The notes beneath the pieces are model-generated. The model was not told the DNA's origin and ran no database searches. It saw only the letters and a program-made list of their open reading frames with translations. Shown piece by piece: positions 12,906 to 24,109 of a DNA stretch of 64,000 nucleotides; the first letter of the stretch is position 1, and every line of letters begins with the position of its first letter. Origin of the DNA: Symbiodinium microadriaticum (taxonomy: Eukaryota; Sar; Dinophyceae; Suessiales; Symbiodiniaceae); the NCBI GenBank assembly GCA_001939145.1, contig LSRX01000425.1, positions 126,464-190,463 on the forward strand, read 5' to 3'. The translations under genes were made by a program, and so were the position numbers.

Positions 12906-15178
12906 AAGAGGGGGTATTCCTATTCCACCGGCCAAGTTGCCCATGGATCGCCCACCTCCTTCTTGGACTTTTTGGCCTGTTCCTTGGCTGCTGCCTCGTC
13001 GTCCTTGTTCCCGGCCGGCTTGTTGCGCTTGCCACTGCCATTGCCGGTCTCCGGCCCATGCTAGAGTCCGCCGTTGTGGTCCCGGCCTCGGCCGCGACGC
13101 CACCATTGTTCTCCGCATCCGCTTTGTTCTCCTCGCCATCCAGCTCCATGTTGTTGTCATCGTGGTCATCGTCATCGGGTTCACTCGTCTTGAGAGGCCC
13201 AAATCCAAGCCCACGATCAAAACTGTTTGTAAACGAAGTCCGCGTAGGGGCCTCCGGTTTCCATGTTGACGACTTTTCCTTGAAAGGTGCTCCTCCTCCT
13301 GTACGACGAGAAAGAGCAACCAGAAGGTCATTGTCGCCCTCGACGAATTGTACCCCGTCGTTGGTCGGGCCAATGGCTTTCACCACCCATCCCATCCGTC
13401 TCCGAGGCTCCAGCAAAATCTGTACATTCGACCAGCCAGCACTGGTCAGGAAAGACTCCAAATCATCTTTGCGCCAGCTCCTGGGTACACCGTGGCAGCT
13501 GTAGGTAGCAGCTGTAGCAATCGAGGCTGGGAGCTCGCTGGGGAAGTTGAACCGCAAACCCAAGCACGAACCACCTCCCTTTCTCCAAGCCAAAGGTCTT
13601 CTCTCCTTTGCCGCCATTTCAGCCACCCTCGCAAAGTAGCGCTCGGGGGCCTCCTGATCGTTCATCTCCTCCCATCGAACCGGCTTCTTGTCCGCGTCCG
13701 CAGCCAAAGGTTCCAAGAATAGGCCTTTGTTTCCGGATTTCTCCAGGGCACTGTCCGTCTTATCCTTGAGCACCCGAGCATAGCCCTGGAAGAAGACGTC
13801 CTTGTGACCATTTTTGTGCTCAACGATTCTCTCTTCCCAGTTGTAGGCACTGTGGAGGCACTGTCCGTGGACCTGCTCCAAGAAGGTTTTGGGATCTCGT
13901 TTGCAATTTGCCCAGGCTCCAGCATCCAAGGCGAGCTTAGGTACCACAACACGCAACGTTGTGAGCCTGGCTGCCGCTGGAGTCGTCGAAGCTTTAAATT
14001 GTTCCCATGGACCCCGAGGGGCTCCGGAAATGCAGTCCCATAGTAAGCCTTGTAGAAGCAGCCAACCCCATTGGCCTTGGCGATCAACTTCACTCGCTCT
14101 CCAAAGATGTTGTCGTCCTCGTCAATGACCTGGTAGATAAAGCCAACGCACTTCATTACATGAAGCACCGCCAAATCTCCCGCACCACGTGCATCCATGG
14201 AGGAACGAACTCCTACCCAGCATGGATCCACATTTCCCAATTCCAGCCTGGCCTTGAAACCAGCAAGGGTCACGAAGGGGTGCTCCCGAAAGTTGCCCGG
14301 CGCGATGTCGGAGATTTGGCCGTGGCCGGGGCCGCGGCCTGCTCGTCCTTCTTCGCCTTGGCATCGCCAAGCTTGCCGCCGCCCTTGGTTGCAGCATCTT
14401 GCTTGCCTTTTCCTTTGCTCTTGCCCTTGCCTTTGCCCTTGTCGTCGAAGAGGCTAACAAAGCGACCTTGGCTGGTCCAAACATCCTCGTGGGCTGGCTG
14501 CTCAGCCGGGGGTCCCTTGGACGTGGTTGCTTTCCCTTTGCCCTTGCCGGAGGAAGAGACGTCGGGCTTGCCATTGCCCTTGCCAGCCCGCCTGCCACCT
14601 CGAGTCACCAAGGTCCAGCCGGTGTCCGGGTCCTTAGTAGGTGCCGCCGTTGGGGAAGCCGTTGTTGCACGACCTCCTGCTCGCGCTGCTTGCCATCGGT
14701 TCACAGAACCACCTTTGCCATTGCCACCGTCGGCCGCCACACTGCCACGGGCGGGGGCCAGAGGCCCAACCCCGCCAACCAGCATGCCGGTGACCATGTC
14801 CTTCATGGCGTCCCCGCGGAAGAGCTCAGTAAAAGCTTCCTTGATGAGCTGCTGAATCATGGGCTTCAGGATGTCCAGCAGCCCATTGCCGAGGCCAACA
14901 TCACCCCCAGTGTGGCCTTCTTCTCTCTTTCTTGCTGTAGCACGAGCACCTCCACCACTAGGTCCCGGGTGAGATGCTTCTCCAATTCGTCTGCCTCGCA
15001 TTGGGCAACAATCTGCCAGAGCATCGTAGTTGTCAAGGCGAAGTCGGAACCAGAAACCCACAAGGTCCGCCCCGCCAGGATCGATCACGACGCCCTGCTC
15101 GAGAAGCTTCGCTGCCATTTGCCCGGTATCCAGGCATGGCCCCGCGGTCACCGGCGTGGAGGTGCTTCTCAGACCGCT
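12904..15178 (-). pseudogene. LINE ORF1-like region, Gly/Lys-rich with possible RRM
   Basis: Two long minus-strand frames (15178-14270 and 14273-12904) overlap, implying a frameshift. The first carries GEASHPGP at 14960-14983, then a low-complexity [10 protein letters not shown] tract. The second contains YSCHGVPRSWRKDDLESFL...GWVVKAIGP, whose spacing suggests a degenerate RRM-like fold, then an acidic stretch. ORF1 proteins of LINEs bind RNA and often have RRM or basic tracts, so this assignment rests on position and composition. The first frame runs upstream into the Rubisco exon fragment because of the insertion. Confidence 0.55.
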
Positions 15179-15192
15179 CATCTCCTCGCTAT
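15179..15192. repeat. Target-site duplication, right copy
   Basis: Identical to 6756-6769; marks the 5' end of the minus-strand LINE. Confidence 0.9.
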
Positions 15193-15344
15193 CAGGGTCG
15201 ATGTAGTACACCAGGGCATCCACGGACTTCGTGAAGTCGTCGGTGGTGCACACGTTCACGTTGGTGCCCGTGGAGGACTCGGCGGCGAAGTGGGCGGCAG
15301 TGGCCAGGTAGTCGTAGCCTGCCTTCGGCTTCATGATGTATGCC

Positions 15345-17893
15345 TTCTTGGTTTTGAGCCGTACGGCAGGATGCCCAAGGGTCCTAACCGCACGTGATGC
15401 CATGACACAACTAGCTCCCGGCAGCAGGAAGCCGCAGGGAGTCCACATGAGCCTTGTAGAGCTCGGATGCTTTCTGCAACCCGGCAACAGCAGCAAGCTC
15501 CCAGTCATGAGCTACCTTCTCTTGAGCGTACCAAGCCTGACGCAACGAGCCCTGCAAACGACGACGCATGGCAAGTCCTGCAGCACAGTCTGCCTGCTCA
15601 TTCCACGCCCTCAGTTGGGCTTCCATGCCATGTGTCACAAACCTGGTTGACTGCTTCCCATGGGACGGGACCCACCAGAGCTCAACCTCGATGTGCACAC
15701 GAAGTCTTCGAAAAGCTTCATGCACCCTCCGAGCAAGAATGGGCGTGCTTCCCATGCTGCCTCGTGCTACAGCGATTGCGGCCTCACAATCTGAAACAAT
15801 GACCAAGCGGCACACTGGAAATCTGAGGTTCCACACACACAAGGCACTGCTAACGACGAGCAAAATGGCCTCCAGCTCAGCTCGGAAAGGCGACTGGTCT
15901 TCCGAGGGAATGCCAGTACTGACATGCGTGTTGCACTCAGGGAACGTCACTGCAAGGGCTGCCACCTGCTGAAAAGCTGAGCCGTCAGTTGCAACAAAAA
16001 CGTCCTGCTTCCTGGCAAAACAGTGGGAAAGCTGGTCACCTATTTCTTCACACACCCCTTGATAGTCAAGAACCACAGGAGGCGGCGGGAGCTCAAAACG
16101 TTCTTGTGCACAAAGTCTTTCATGCACTCGATTGGTCGGGGCTCGGATCCCCCGTCGGCACTCTTCCGTGCACTCACAGACCCACATGAGGTGGGGGCGG
16201 GACGGCAATTCTACCTGGCAAAGGCACTGGCGTAAAGCACTGCCCACGGGCGGAATGCCATTATTGGCATGCCAAACAGAGCAGCCAGTAACAAAACAAG
16301 CCTGCCTTTGGGTTCGGGAGCTAGCACTAGCAAACCGGGCCTTATGACCAGTGAAAGTACAGAGGGTATTTTTCGGAACACCAGGCAAAGCAAGACCCTG
16401 CGCCAATCCATTACTAGTCCTTCGCAGACTGCGCGTAACCCTACCACATTTATTGAGGCATTGTCTTCGCATGTGATTGTAAATCCACTCACGAAGCACA
16501 CAAAAGTTGTCCACTCCCAGCTCGAATGACCGATGACGATTCCGGTCATCGACTCGTGTGATGTGGTTGCCATCACGGGTCGTTGCCCACCCAAAGTTGT
16601 CAAGTAAACGAGCTGCAGCAGGAAGGAGCTGGTACCACTTGCGTGTGGCGAACCTCAAATTTGCATCAGCAAGCCAACCTGGCCTCCGACAGTGGTAGCG
16701 GATCGCCGTCTGCATTGCCCTGGTTGCACTCAAGGCCACAGGATCAAGGTGCCACCCCAAAATCTCAAGTGCGATGCACGTGGGGGTGTCGCAAAGGCCC
16801 GGACCTCGAATCGCTCGGCAAACCTCAGACCGAAGTCCACTGAGGACCTGCTGGTCCTCAGTAGCACATCCCGCTGCCCAGGTAAGCATTGGCATCACAA
16901 GCTGCTGCACCATCCTAGACCTGGCAGGTGGCGGGAGGGGAAGGGAAGCAATGCAACGAAGTCTGCCTTTGATCCTATCCACCACGGAAGCTTGATGCTT
17001 GATGCATCCGGGTTGCCCTATCTCATGCACAAGGCCGAGGATGGCCATCGTCGAGTCATGGCGGTATCCAGTCATGTGGGAAAGGACTTCCCCCACTCCA
17101 CTGCTGGCAGCTGCGATGCTACATTTACGAGCCCTACACTCAAAAGCAGAAGCTTGGTCAAACCTGTCACTCTCAAGCTTAGCCCTCCTAAGAGCCTCCA
17201 GATCCCCTTGGGTACTGTAAAACAGTCGGTCGTCCACGAAGCTGCTCGGCACCACATCGGCACCCGCAGCCACTACAGCACTCCAGACTCGCATGAAGGC
17301 GACCCCTAGCAGGGGCGAGAGAGGGCACCCCTGAAGCAGTCCCCTCGTCGGCCAGACCCTGAGAGGGTGCGTCTGATCCCGGTACGCCAAGATGCGCCAG
17401 CTGTCACTGTAAAGGTCCATGATCACTTGTCTGGCTGCAGCCGGCATTTTCAAGCGACACAACAGGTCCGCGAGCAGATCGTGATTCACTGAATCGAAGA
17501 ACCGTGACAAATCTTGTGAAATGTAAATAGTTTCCGCAGTGTTTGCAAAATCAACCAACTGATGAACGTCAAAGATGGAGCGCTCGTGGAGCCCTCCAAA
17601 AGTGGTGTCATCGGCCCACAGATCTATCCACGGCCGTAGAGCCCGGTTCAAGTAGGCAGCACCAATGCGCCACCCCACACTCGTGAGGCCCAAGGGTCGC
17701 GTGTCCCCTTGCTCCGACTTATCAATGAGCACAACAAGGCTGCCTTTCCACGCCTTTGGCACGGTGCCATGGCGCAGCACCTGGCACCACAAGTCACAAA
17801 AGCCCTGCCACCAGATGTCTGGTAGTTTGACTAACTCCTTTGCACTGAGGTTGTCAAGTCCAGGCGCTTTGCCCACCATGCGTTTGGCGATTG
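15345..17893 (-). mobile_element. 5'-truncated LINE inserted at the Rubisco exon 1b/intron border
   Basis: The ends are set by comparison with copies A and C: 15344 and 17894 are adjacent there, with no base gained or lost. No target-site duplication is visible. The 5' end begins inside the RT domain, so the endonuclease and ORF1 are missing; the 3' end (minus) is short and lacks poly(A). Truncated 5' ends are typical of incomplete reverse transcription. Confidence 0.8.
15411..17893 (-). CDS. LINE reverse transcriptase-RNase H (5'-truncated, otherwise open)
   Basis: A single open frame of about 827 codons runs from the truncated 5' edge to a stop at 15411. Order: RT fingers ([16 protein letters not shown]), motif A ([15 protein letters not shown]), motif B ([13 protein letters not shown]), motif C ([11 protein letters not shown]), thumb, a Cys/His segment ([17 protein letters not shown]), then RNase H. 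RNase H has all four expected acidic positions: [23 protein letters not shown] and NEQADCAA, with WVPSHGK before the last. An open frame this long suggests a recent insertion. It has no start of its own, so it is not a working gene. Confidence 0.88.
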
Positions 17894-17944
17894 ACCAACG
17901 CATGCTTGCCGTTCCTCGCAGATACATGAACGCACACCTAGCCC

Positions 17945-17963
17945 CCCCCTCTCTACACACACG

Positions 17964-18031
<68 letters not shown>

Positions 18032-18048
18032 AACACACACACACAAAC

Positions 18049-18137
<89 letters not shown>

Positions 18138-18215
18138 AACACACACACACACACACCCACACACCCACACACCCACACACCCACACACCCACACACCCAT
18201 ACACCCACCCGCACG
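17945..18215. repeat. CA/CACCCA microsatellite
   Basis: CA runs with CAAA interruptions change to CACACC units near 18155. It abuts the Rubisco intron piece of fragment F. In copy A the same intron position carries a short CCACCCACAC stretch (21782-21815), so this repeat probably expanded from it. Confidence 0.9.
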
Positions 18216-19109
18216 CGCGCGCACTCCCGTGTCACACAAACATGATCCCATCTTTTAGCTGGATGAAGTTATGTGCTGCAAAGTTTCTATTATTAGGATT
18301 TTCATAATACATATCACCAGAGATTCGCACTTACTAAGAGTCAACAAGATTCCTTGATACGCTCACCAAAATCCCAAATATGAACCCTAATATACATGCA
18401 TGCAGAATCCTTCTTTCTACCAGGCCGTACGTAGTAGAAAGAATCATTCATCACCACTACCACCACCACCATCACGATCATCATCCTCATCATCCCCATT
18501 ATCATCGCCATCCTTCGTCTCATCCCTGTCCTTATGTCCGTCCTCCTCCTCGTCATTCCTATGATAACATGGTAGTTGTTGCAGTTGTGGTGGCAGGAGT
18601 GCAGCAATACAAGCACTGGCACCGTTGCAAGTCATAGTTATTAGGAGCCGTGACGGCTCTCGTGATGTAGCTCTGGGCCGGGCCTGCATGGGAAAAAGGG
18701 GGTGCATTCTATGGTCGAGCTTGCTCGTAGCACCCGCGGGCGGCACAGTTGCACCGCAAGAAATTGATTCGACTGAACTCTGCAGGATAAAGAAGTCTTA
18801 AAAGCAATTCTTTGTAGTGTTCCTGCTGAGGGCCTCAAAATTCGGACGGCCCAGGAAGCCGAGAAACTCGGAACCCGACATCCTGGCTTAGGGCTGAGGT
18901 GTAGGCTATGGGTTGCAAGGCTAAGGGTGGAGAGGATCATGGCGGGTTCCCAGCCTCTGCTAAGTGCGCTTCAAGCTTTCAGAAGCTGGGAGCCGCCCTG
19001 CTGCCTCAATCACCTCAGGCCGCGGGGCCCCTCCCTCTCCCGCCCAAAAACCCCAAAACCAACGATTCCCAAAACCCGCCGACGGAGGCCGAGGCCCCGA
19101 GGCCGCCGC
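18216..19109. other. Non-coding stretch 3' of Rubisco gene A
   Basis: Holds a CAT/ATC-rich run at about 18447-18540 and otherwise mixed sequence. No coding region recognised. Confidence 0.5.
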
Positions 19110-22100
19110 TTAAGCCTTCTTGGCCCAGTCGAAACTGGCGGCCTGCGGCTGCCAGGCTGACAACAATGCTGCTGAGAACAACAGTTGTAGTACTAATCAA
19201 AATAGCAACAACAATACACTTTTGGTCATTCTCATACAGGGCACAGGCATGTTCTGTCTTTTCGTCCTCCCTTCTCACTTTACTGGTTCTTCTCCTGCTT
19301 CGCCGCCTTTTGCTCCTGCTCCTCCTCATCCCCCTTATCCTCATTGTCCTCCTCCTCGCCTGCTTCTTCCTCCCGCGAGTTTGCCTCTCTTCTCGCTACA
19401 TTTGCTCAGAAATGCAGCCTTTCCTGCTGGAAGAAAAACTCGTCAGGCCCCGATGGTTCTCGGGTGAACATGGTCAAGGTTGCTGAAGTCGCATACAAGA
19501 TGGAGGTTTGAATGAGCTTTCTGTGTGCGCCTGTTGGAGTCTCCCTGCTAGGCGGAACCGAAAAGAACACCAATATCAATATCCACTGTCAATCCTTCAT
19601 GGGACATACTGCATAGCCCTGGTGGACAGTGCTTTGCGAACCCGAAACCGCTTCTCCAGACCGACGGCCTGCACGGAGGACTCGCCAGTGTAACCGAGCT
19701 TCTCCTCGCTGCAGTCTGATCGCGGGTTTTGGTGAAGGTGAACATGGAGCTTGTGTGGCTGATCGCTTGTGCTTGGCCGGCAAGCCTCCTAAATCTCCCA
19801 GCTTCCAACTCACCATTCGAGTGCCTAACTGCAAAGAGGTAATTGGTCTCAATCCAGAAGCATCTGCTGTAACCTATCCGGAAGTGTTGCCTGCTTGCTG
19901 CTGCAATCCAGTGGTTGAGATCCGCACGACCGACAAGCTCACTATACTGAGGTCAGGATCATCATGATGCTTGGCGCTGCGTTAGAAGTCGCTGAGCTGG
20001 GCCCTAAGTCGTGGTATGAACAAGCTCATGAGGAGGATCCTCGAGTTGAAAAAGGTTTGAAACCCGGTCGCCGCTTGACCCTGACACCATTAGACTCCAA
20101 TCAAGCCCTCAGACTCAATTCCCAAACTCCAGCCTAAACCACAAACCACGCACCTCACGAACTCAAGCGAAAACCAGCATGCAGCTCTCCTTCCAGCCCG
20201 GGTAGATCTGGTCGGCGTCCTTCTGGAAGGTGAGGAAGGCACCCTTGATCTCCTCGTGGGTCTTGGCGAACTCGATGACGCCATCGCTCAGGCTGATGTT
20301 GCCGTACTGTCCGGCCTTCCAGGCCTTCCAGGCCTCCTCACCCTGGCGGCAGGAGATGGCACCCGGCTTGGGTCCATCCTTGTGGCCGAAGGAGCCACCA
20401 CCGGCGGTCAGGATCACGTTGGAGTGGCCCAGGTTCTCGAAGAAGGCTGGCAGGCGCAGGGCGTTCATGCCGCCGGAGATGATGGGGGTGGTCTGCTTCA
20501 TGCCCTCCCACTCCTGGTGGTAGTAGGGGCCATCGGCCTCATCGTCCTGCAGCATGAAGGCGATGTTCTTGTCGGAGGCATCGCCCTCCATCTTGCCGAA
20601 GCTCATGGTGCCGGTGTGGATGCCGGACGCACCGATAACTCGGGAGATCTTCGTGTGCACGAAGGCGGTGTAGCCGCGCTGGGTCTGGGGGCTGGTCACG
20701 GATCCGTGTCCGGCTCGGTGGTAGTGCAAGAACTGCTTGGGGAAGTTGCGGCGGGCGCAGGTCACGGCGGTGCCTCCTGCGACGTATCCATCCACCAAGA
20801 AGGCGCAGTTCTCGGACAGAGGTCCGAACTGGGACATGCAGTACTTGCCGCGGGCGATCATCTCGTTCGGATCATCCGCAGTGATGTTGGCCGAGAACAG
20901 CTTGCCAACGCCGGTCTCCTTGATGCAGGCCCTCATGGCCTTCACGACCTCCGGGATGACCTCGTTCATCTGGCAGAACACCTGGTTGCCCTGCGGCTCA
21001 TCCTGGGCGGCAAGCAGGCTCTTCAACAACCCGTTTCCTTGCTCCCTTTACATGGAATTTACCGACAATATACTATGCTACTGGTAACATCAGGGTTGAA
21101 TGAAAGCCTTAGTTGAAGCACAGTCTAGCATCGTTCTTGATGAAGTCACCGCCCTGCCAGAAGGCATAGCAGGCCTCGCCGAAAGGCTTGGGCTGCAGGC
21201 CGAGCTTGGGCTTGATGATGGTTCCAACCACGAGACCACCGTTGCTGGTGCCCTTGCCCAGGATGCGCCACATGTCCTCCACGTTCACGGCGGGCCCATC
21301 ATACAGGCGCAGGAAGTTCGGGGGAAGGTAGAAGTCGTAGATCTTGCCGTACTCGACATCGCCCATACCTGCATCATGTCGCATGTGCCCGTCTCTCAAA
21401 TCATACCACGCGTGCCTCCGACTCCTACCTACAACAACATGTTAGCTGGCACAACGACTGAGCTCGCGACCCTGGTTGTTGCCGATGGACAGGGTCAGGA
21501 AGGAGCACATCATGGCGCGGCCATCGATGATGTTGCGGTCGAAGAGCAGATTGGGGTAGGCGATTTTCATCTCCTCGCTATCAGGGTCGATGTAGTACAC
21601 CAGGGCATCCACGGACTTCGTGAAGTCGTCGGTGGTGCACACGTTCACGTTGGTGCCCGTGGAGGACTCGGCGGCGAAGTGGGCGGCGGTGGCCAGGTAG
21701 TCGTAGCCTGCCTTCGGCTTCATGATGTATGCCACCAACACATGCTTGCCGTTCCTCGCAGATACATGAACGCACACCTAGACCACCCACACCCACCCAC
21801 ACACACACACACATGCACATCGAACTGCAGGATCTTTGTGAACAAAGTTCAAGCCTAGCACAGTCGACTCCGACTCCGACTTGCAGCTAGGTCTCTTGAT
21901 CAGGGTGGCCTCGTCCAGGGAGAGGTCTGCGTATCGGCTGGACTGGTCCAATGCCTTGAGTGTCACCCGGCTCTCCTGCAAGGAACGCAACACCGCATAG
22001 TTGCTAGCTAGCATTATAGCAGAATCGTAACTGTGTGACACATGCAGTAACAACGGAGGCCAATCGGAGGTGCTCAGGCCGTAGGATAGCAACGCCAGTA

Positions 22101-22157
22101 GCAACGCCCTCCTTGCCTTCGCCGTTGTAGGAAGGATGGTGCTGCGTGTCTGGCGTC
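19110..22157 (-). CDS. rbcL: Form II Rubisco large subunit, gene A (plastid)
   Basis: Catalyses CO2 fixation on ribulose bisphosphate in the plastid. Exons read as complement(join(19110..19142, 19669..19704, 20190..21002, 21133..21368, 21471..21754, 21896..21975, 22117..22157)). The last listed (22117-22157) is a short transit exon ([13 protein letters not shown]). All catalytic motifs are present: [24 protein letters not shown] (carbamylated Lys plus metal-binding Asp-Glu, split by an intron), [22 protein letters not shown] (loop 6 Lys), ISGGMNALR and [10 protein letters not shown]. The C-terminus FDWAKKA is followed by TAA. Donors are GT, GC or GA; acceptors all AG|G. Unlike C and D, the 3' end is split by two extra introns (485 and 526 bp). 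A leader exon is probably at 31924-32031. In the dinoflagellate literature the gene is also called rbcA. Confidence 0.9.
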
Positions 22158-22633
22158 CTTTCCAATTCGTGGCTTGGTTAACAGCAAAAGCTACGGGAAG
22201 CCTGAAAACCGTAAAACCGCAAGCCTCATAACCCTGAGCCGCAAACCTACGAAGCACCGACGGTTGCGCATGTGACTGCGCTTTTTGGGGGCGAGAGTGC
22301 GGGAGGGTTACTGGGCGATGACTTTGCATTGTCGATGTTCCACGACAGCAATCGCAGTCGTGAGACCAACAGACATGTTTAGCTGTTGCGCCAGCGATAA
22401 ATTAATCAAGCCAGTGTGCTGCTCGTCAGCAACATCATCGTCAGAACAATCACTTGCTTCCTTGATTGCTTGCTTGTTTCATTGCTTGATTGCATGCTTG
22501 CTTGATTGCGTGGTTACTTTATTGCTTGTTTGATTGCTTAGTTGATTAGTTGAATCGCTGCTTAGCTGGCAGGCTGATGAGCTACTTAGCTGATAAGTTG
22601 ATTGGATGAGTAGTTGATTAGTTGATTCGTTGA

Positions 22634-22664
<31 letters not shown>

Positions 22665-24063
22665 AATGATTGATTGATTGATTGAGTGAGCAATTGAGTG
22701 ATTGAGTGACTGTATGACGACTGATTGAGTGACTGATTGGTTCATTAATTCAATGCATGCTTAACTGACTAATTAGCTGTGACTAGCTATATTATTGCTT
22801 AACTTACTATTCTAAATCTTTAGTCTTCATTGACAGATTAACTGTTGGTGGGTTGGTTGAATGAATCTTTGATTAAATGAATGCTTGATTGACTGCTTGC
22901 GTGACTGAGAAACCCATCAGCTAGCCCATTAATCAATTAATGATTAATCAATTGGTTAATTAGTGCATCTGCTGATGAACCCATGAAACACCAAATTCCC
23001 AAGTTACCCCACAATCACCCACCAAAACTCCAAATATCAATCCGGCTGTGAGCAACGCACTATCGTTTGTAATATGCCTCTGTGTGTGCATAGGCACATC
23101 TATGCAAGTTGTATGACGGGCAAAATAACAGAATTACGTTGAGGAGTTCAGCTTCGAGTTCTGCGTTCCTTAAGTTTCAGGATGCACAGGGTGGTTTAGG
23201 TTTAGGGCCAAATTAACACTGTGAAACCCTACCCCAGGAACGCCCAAAACCTAACTTTCGAACCAACACTCCAGCACTTTCATAATTTCTATTCAGCTAC
23301 GAGCCTACTATCATTGTTTCATTCCCTGGCCGGCCCAAAACCATGCCTTAAACCTTAAACCCCGAACTTTCCTAAATCTTCAACCCTAAACCTTAAAACC
23401 CTACACAAAAAGCTCACGCATGCCTGGCCGAACACCTGCAGCCACTGCTGCTGCGGCGACGGCACCACCGGCGGCCTCTTTTGTTTGCGCTTTGGCTTAG
23501 CATTTAGGGTTGAAGGTGTGCATTCGTACAGTGCGCGAGCGGTGGGTGCGCCTTTTACTTTAAGAATAGGTTCGCGCCCGCTTATCGCGCTTGCGTCAGC
23601 ATGTAGTCCCGCCCCAATCACCCCAACTAATCTCAATTATGGTTTAGGGTTCACCCCTCAAAGGGGGTTGTCTTGGTTTCTGCTTCCCTTCGCAGTTCTG
23701 ATAAACTGAATGTTGCGCAGCAAATCACTGCTGAGATGGATTGGTGTCGGGTTGTGGGTCCTCGCGGCCTGCGCCGGCCGCTCGACGAGAAGCAGAGGTT
23801 TCCAACAAACAACTTGTTCTTCGCACCCTATGAGGTTCGCTCGAAGTGCACACCTAGCCTGGCAGTGAAGCCCCGCCCAAAAAACCTTTGTGGCGCCAGT
23901 CGCATCCTCGGCTAGGGAAATCCTGCAAGCCCGGAAATCCGCCAGCCTGGGAGGGGAAGGCCCCGAAACCTTTTTTTAGCCTAGGCCCTCCCAAACCCCT
24001 TGAAAAGGCAAATTTTGTAGGTGGCATTTTTGCGGAAATTTGGCAAGTCGCCTCCTACCCACC
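22158..24063. other. Probable long first intron of gene A: repeats, no gene seen
   Basis: Lies between the transit exon of gene A and the decayed LINE. Contains the TTGATTG-type repeat (22459-22745) and AT-rich sequence with CCCTAAA/TTTAGGG-like words (about 23190-23400). No coding region recognised. Confidence 0.45.
22459..22745. repeat. TTGCTTGC/TTGATTGA imperfect tandem repeat
   Basis: Tetranucleotide units TTGC and TTGA with point changes, purest at about 22634-22684. The Gln/Asn/Ser-rich minus-strand frame over it is an artefact. Confidence 0.85.
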
Positions 24064-24109
24064 GTCTTAGTCGACGCCCCGCCCGCAGACGAGCACGCCA
24101 AGGAGGACA

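Larger units (their letters stand above)
6770..15178 (-). mobile_element. Non-LTR retrotransposon (LINE) with OTU, 2A-like, APE-EN and RT modules
   Basis: This 8409-bp insertion lies inside a Rubisco exon with a 14-bp target-site duplication, so its ends are defined. On the minus strand the order is: a 5' region with a GEASHPGP motif, a long Gly/Lys/Ser-rich ORF1, an OTU-like cysteine protease, two C2H2-type fingers, a DIESNPGP 2A-like motif, an APE endonuclease, reverse transcriptase and a C-terminal CCHC-type knuckle. The 3' untranslated part after the RT stop is only about 60 bp and has no poly(A) tail. Several frameshifts break the coding frames, so this copy is probably inactive. About 0.8 kb of its length is a nested inverted-repeat element. 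Confidence 0.85.
6740..17943 (-). pseudogene. Rubisco fragment F, split by two LINE insertions
   Basis: Three separated pieces reassemble in order and orientation into one segment of the form II Rubisco copies nearby. They are 6740-6769 (start of the MKIAYP stretch), 15179-15344 (most of exon 1b, including [14 protein letters not shown] and [10 protein letters not shown]) and 17894-17943 (the exon 1b start and preceding intron, nearly identical to copies A and C). The gap between the first two is an 8.4-kb LINE; the gap between the last two is a 2.5-kb LINE. Both outer ends run into CA-rich microsatellites. No other Rubisco exons adjoin, so this is a dead fragment of about 250 bp. Confidence 0.88.

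Noticed and set aside
20256..21116. Long plus-strand open frames opposite each Rubisco copy
   Set aside because: They mirror the GC-rich third positions of the Rubisco exons, recur at every copy and run through the introns without respecting splice sites.
22479..22745. Asn/Gln/Ser-rich frame
   Set aside because: Product of the TTGATTGA tandem repeat.
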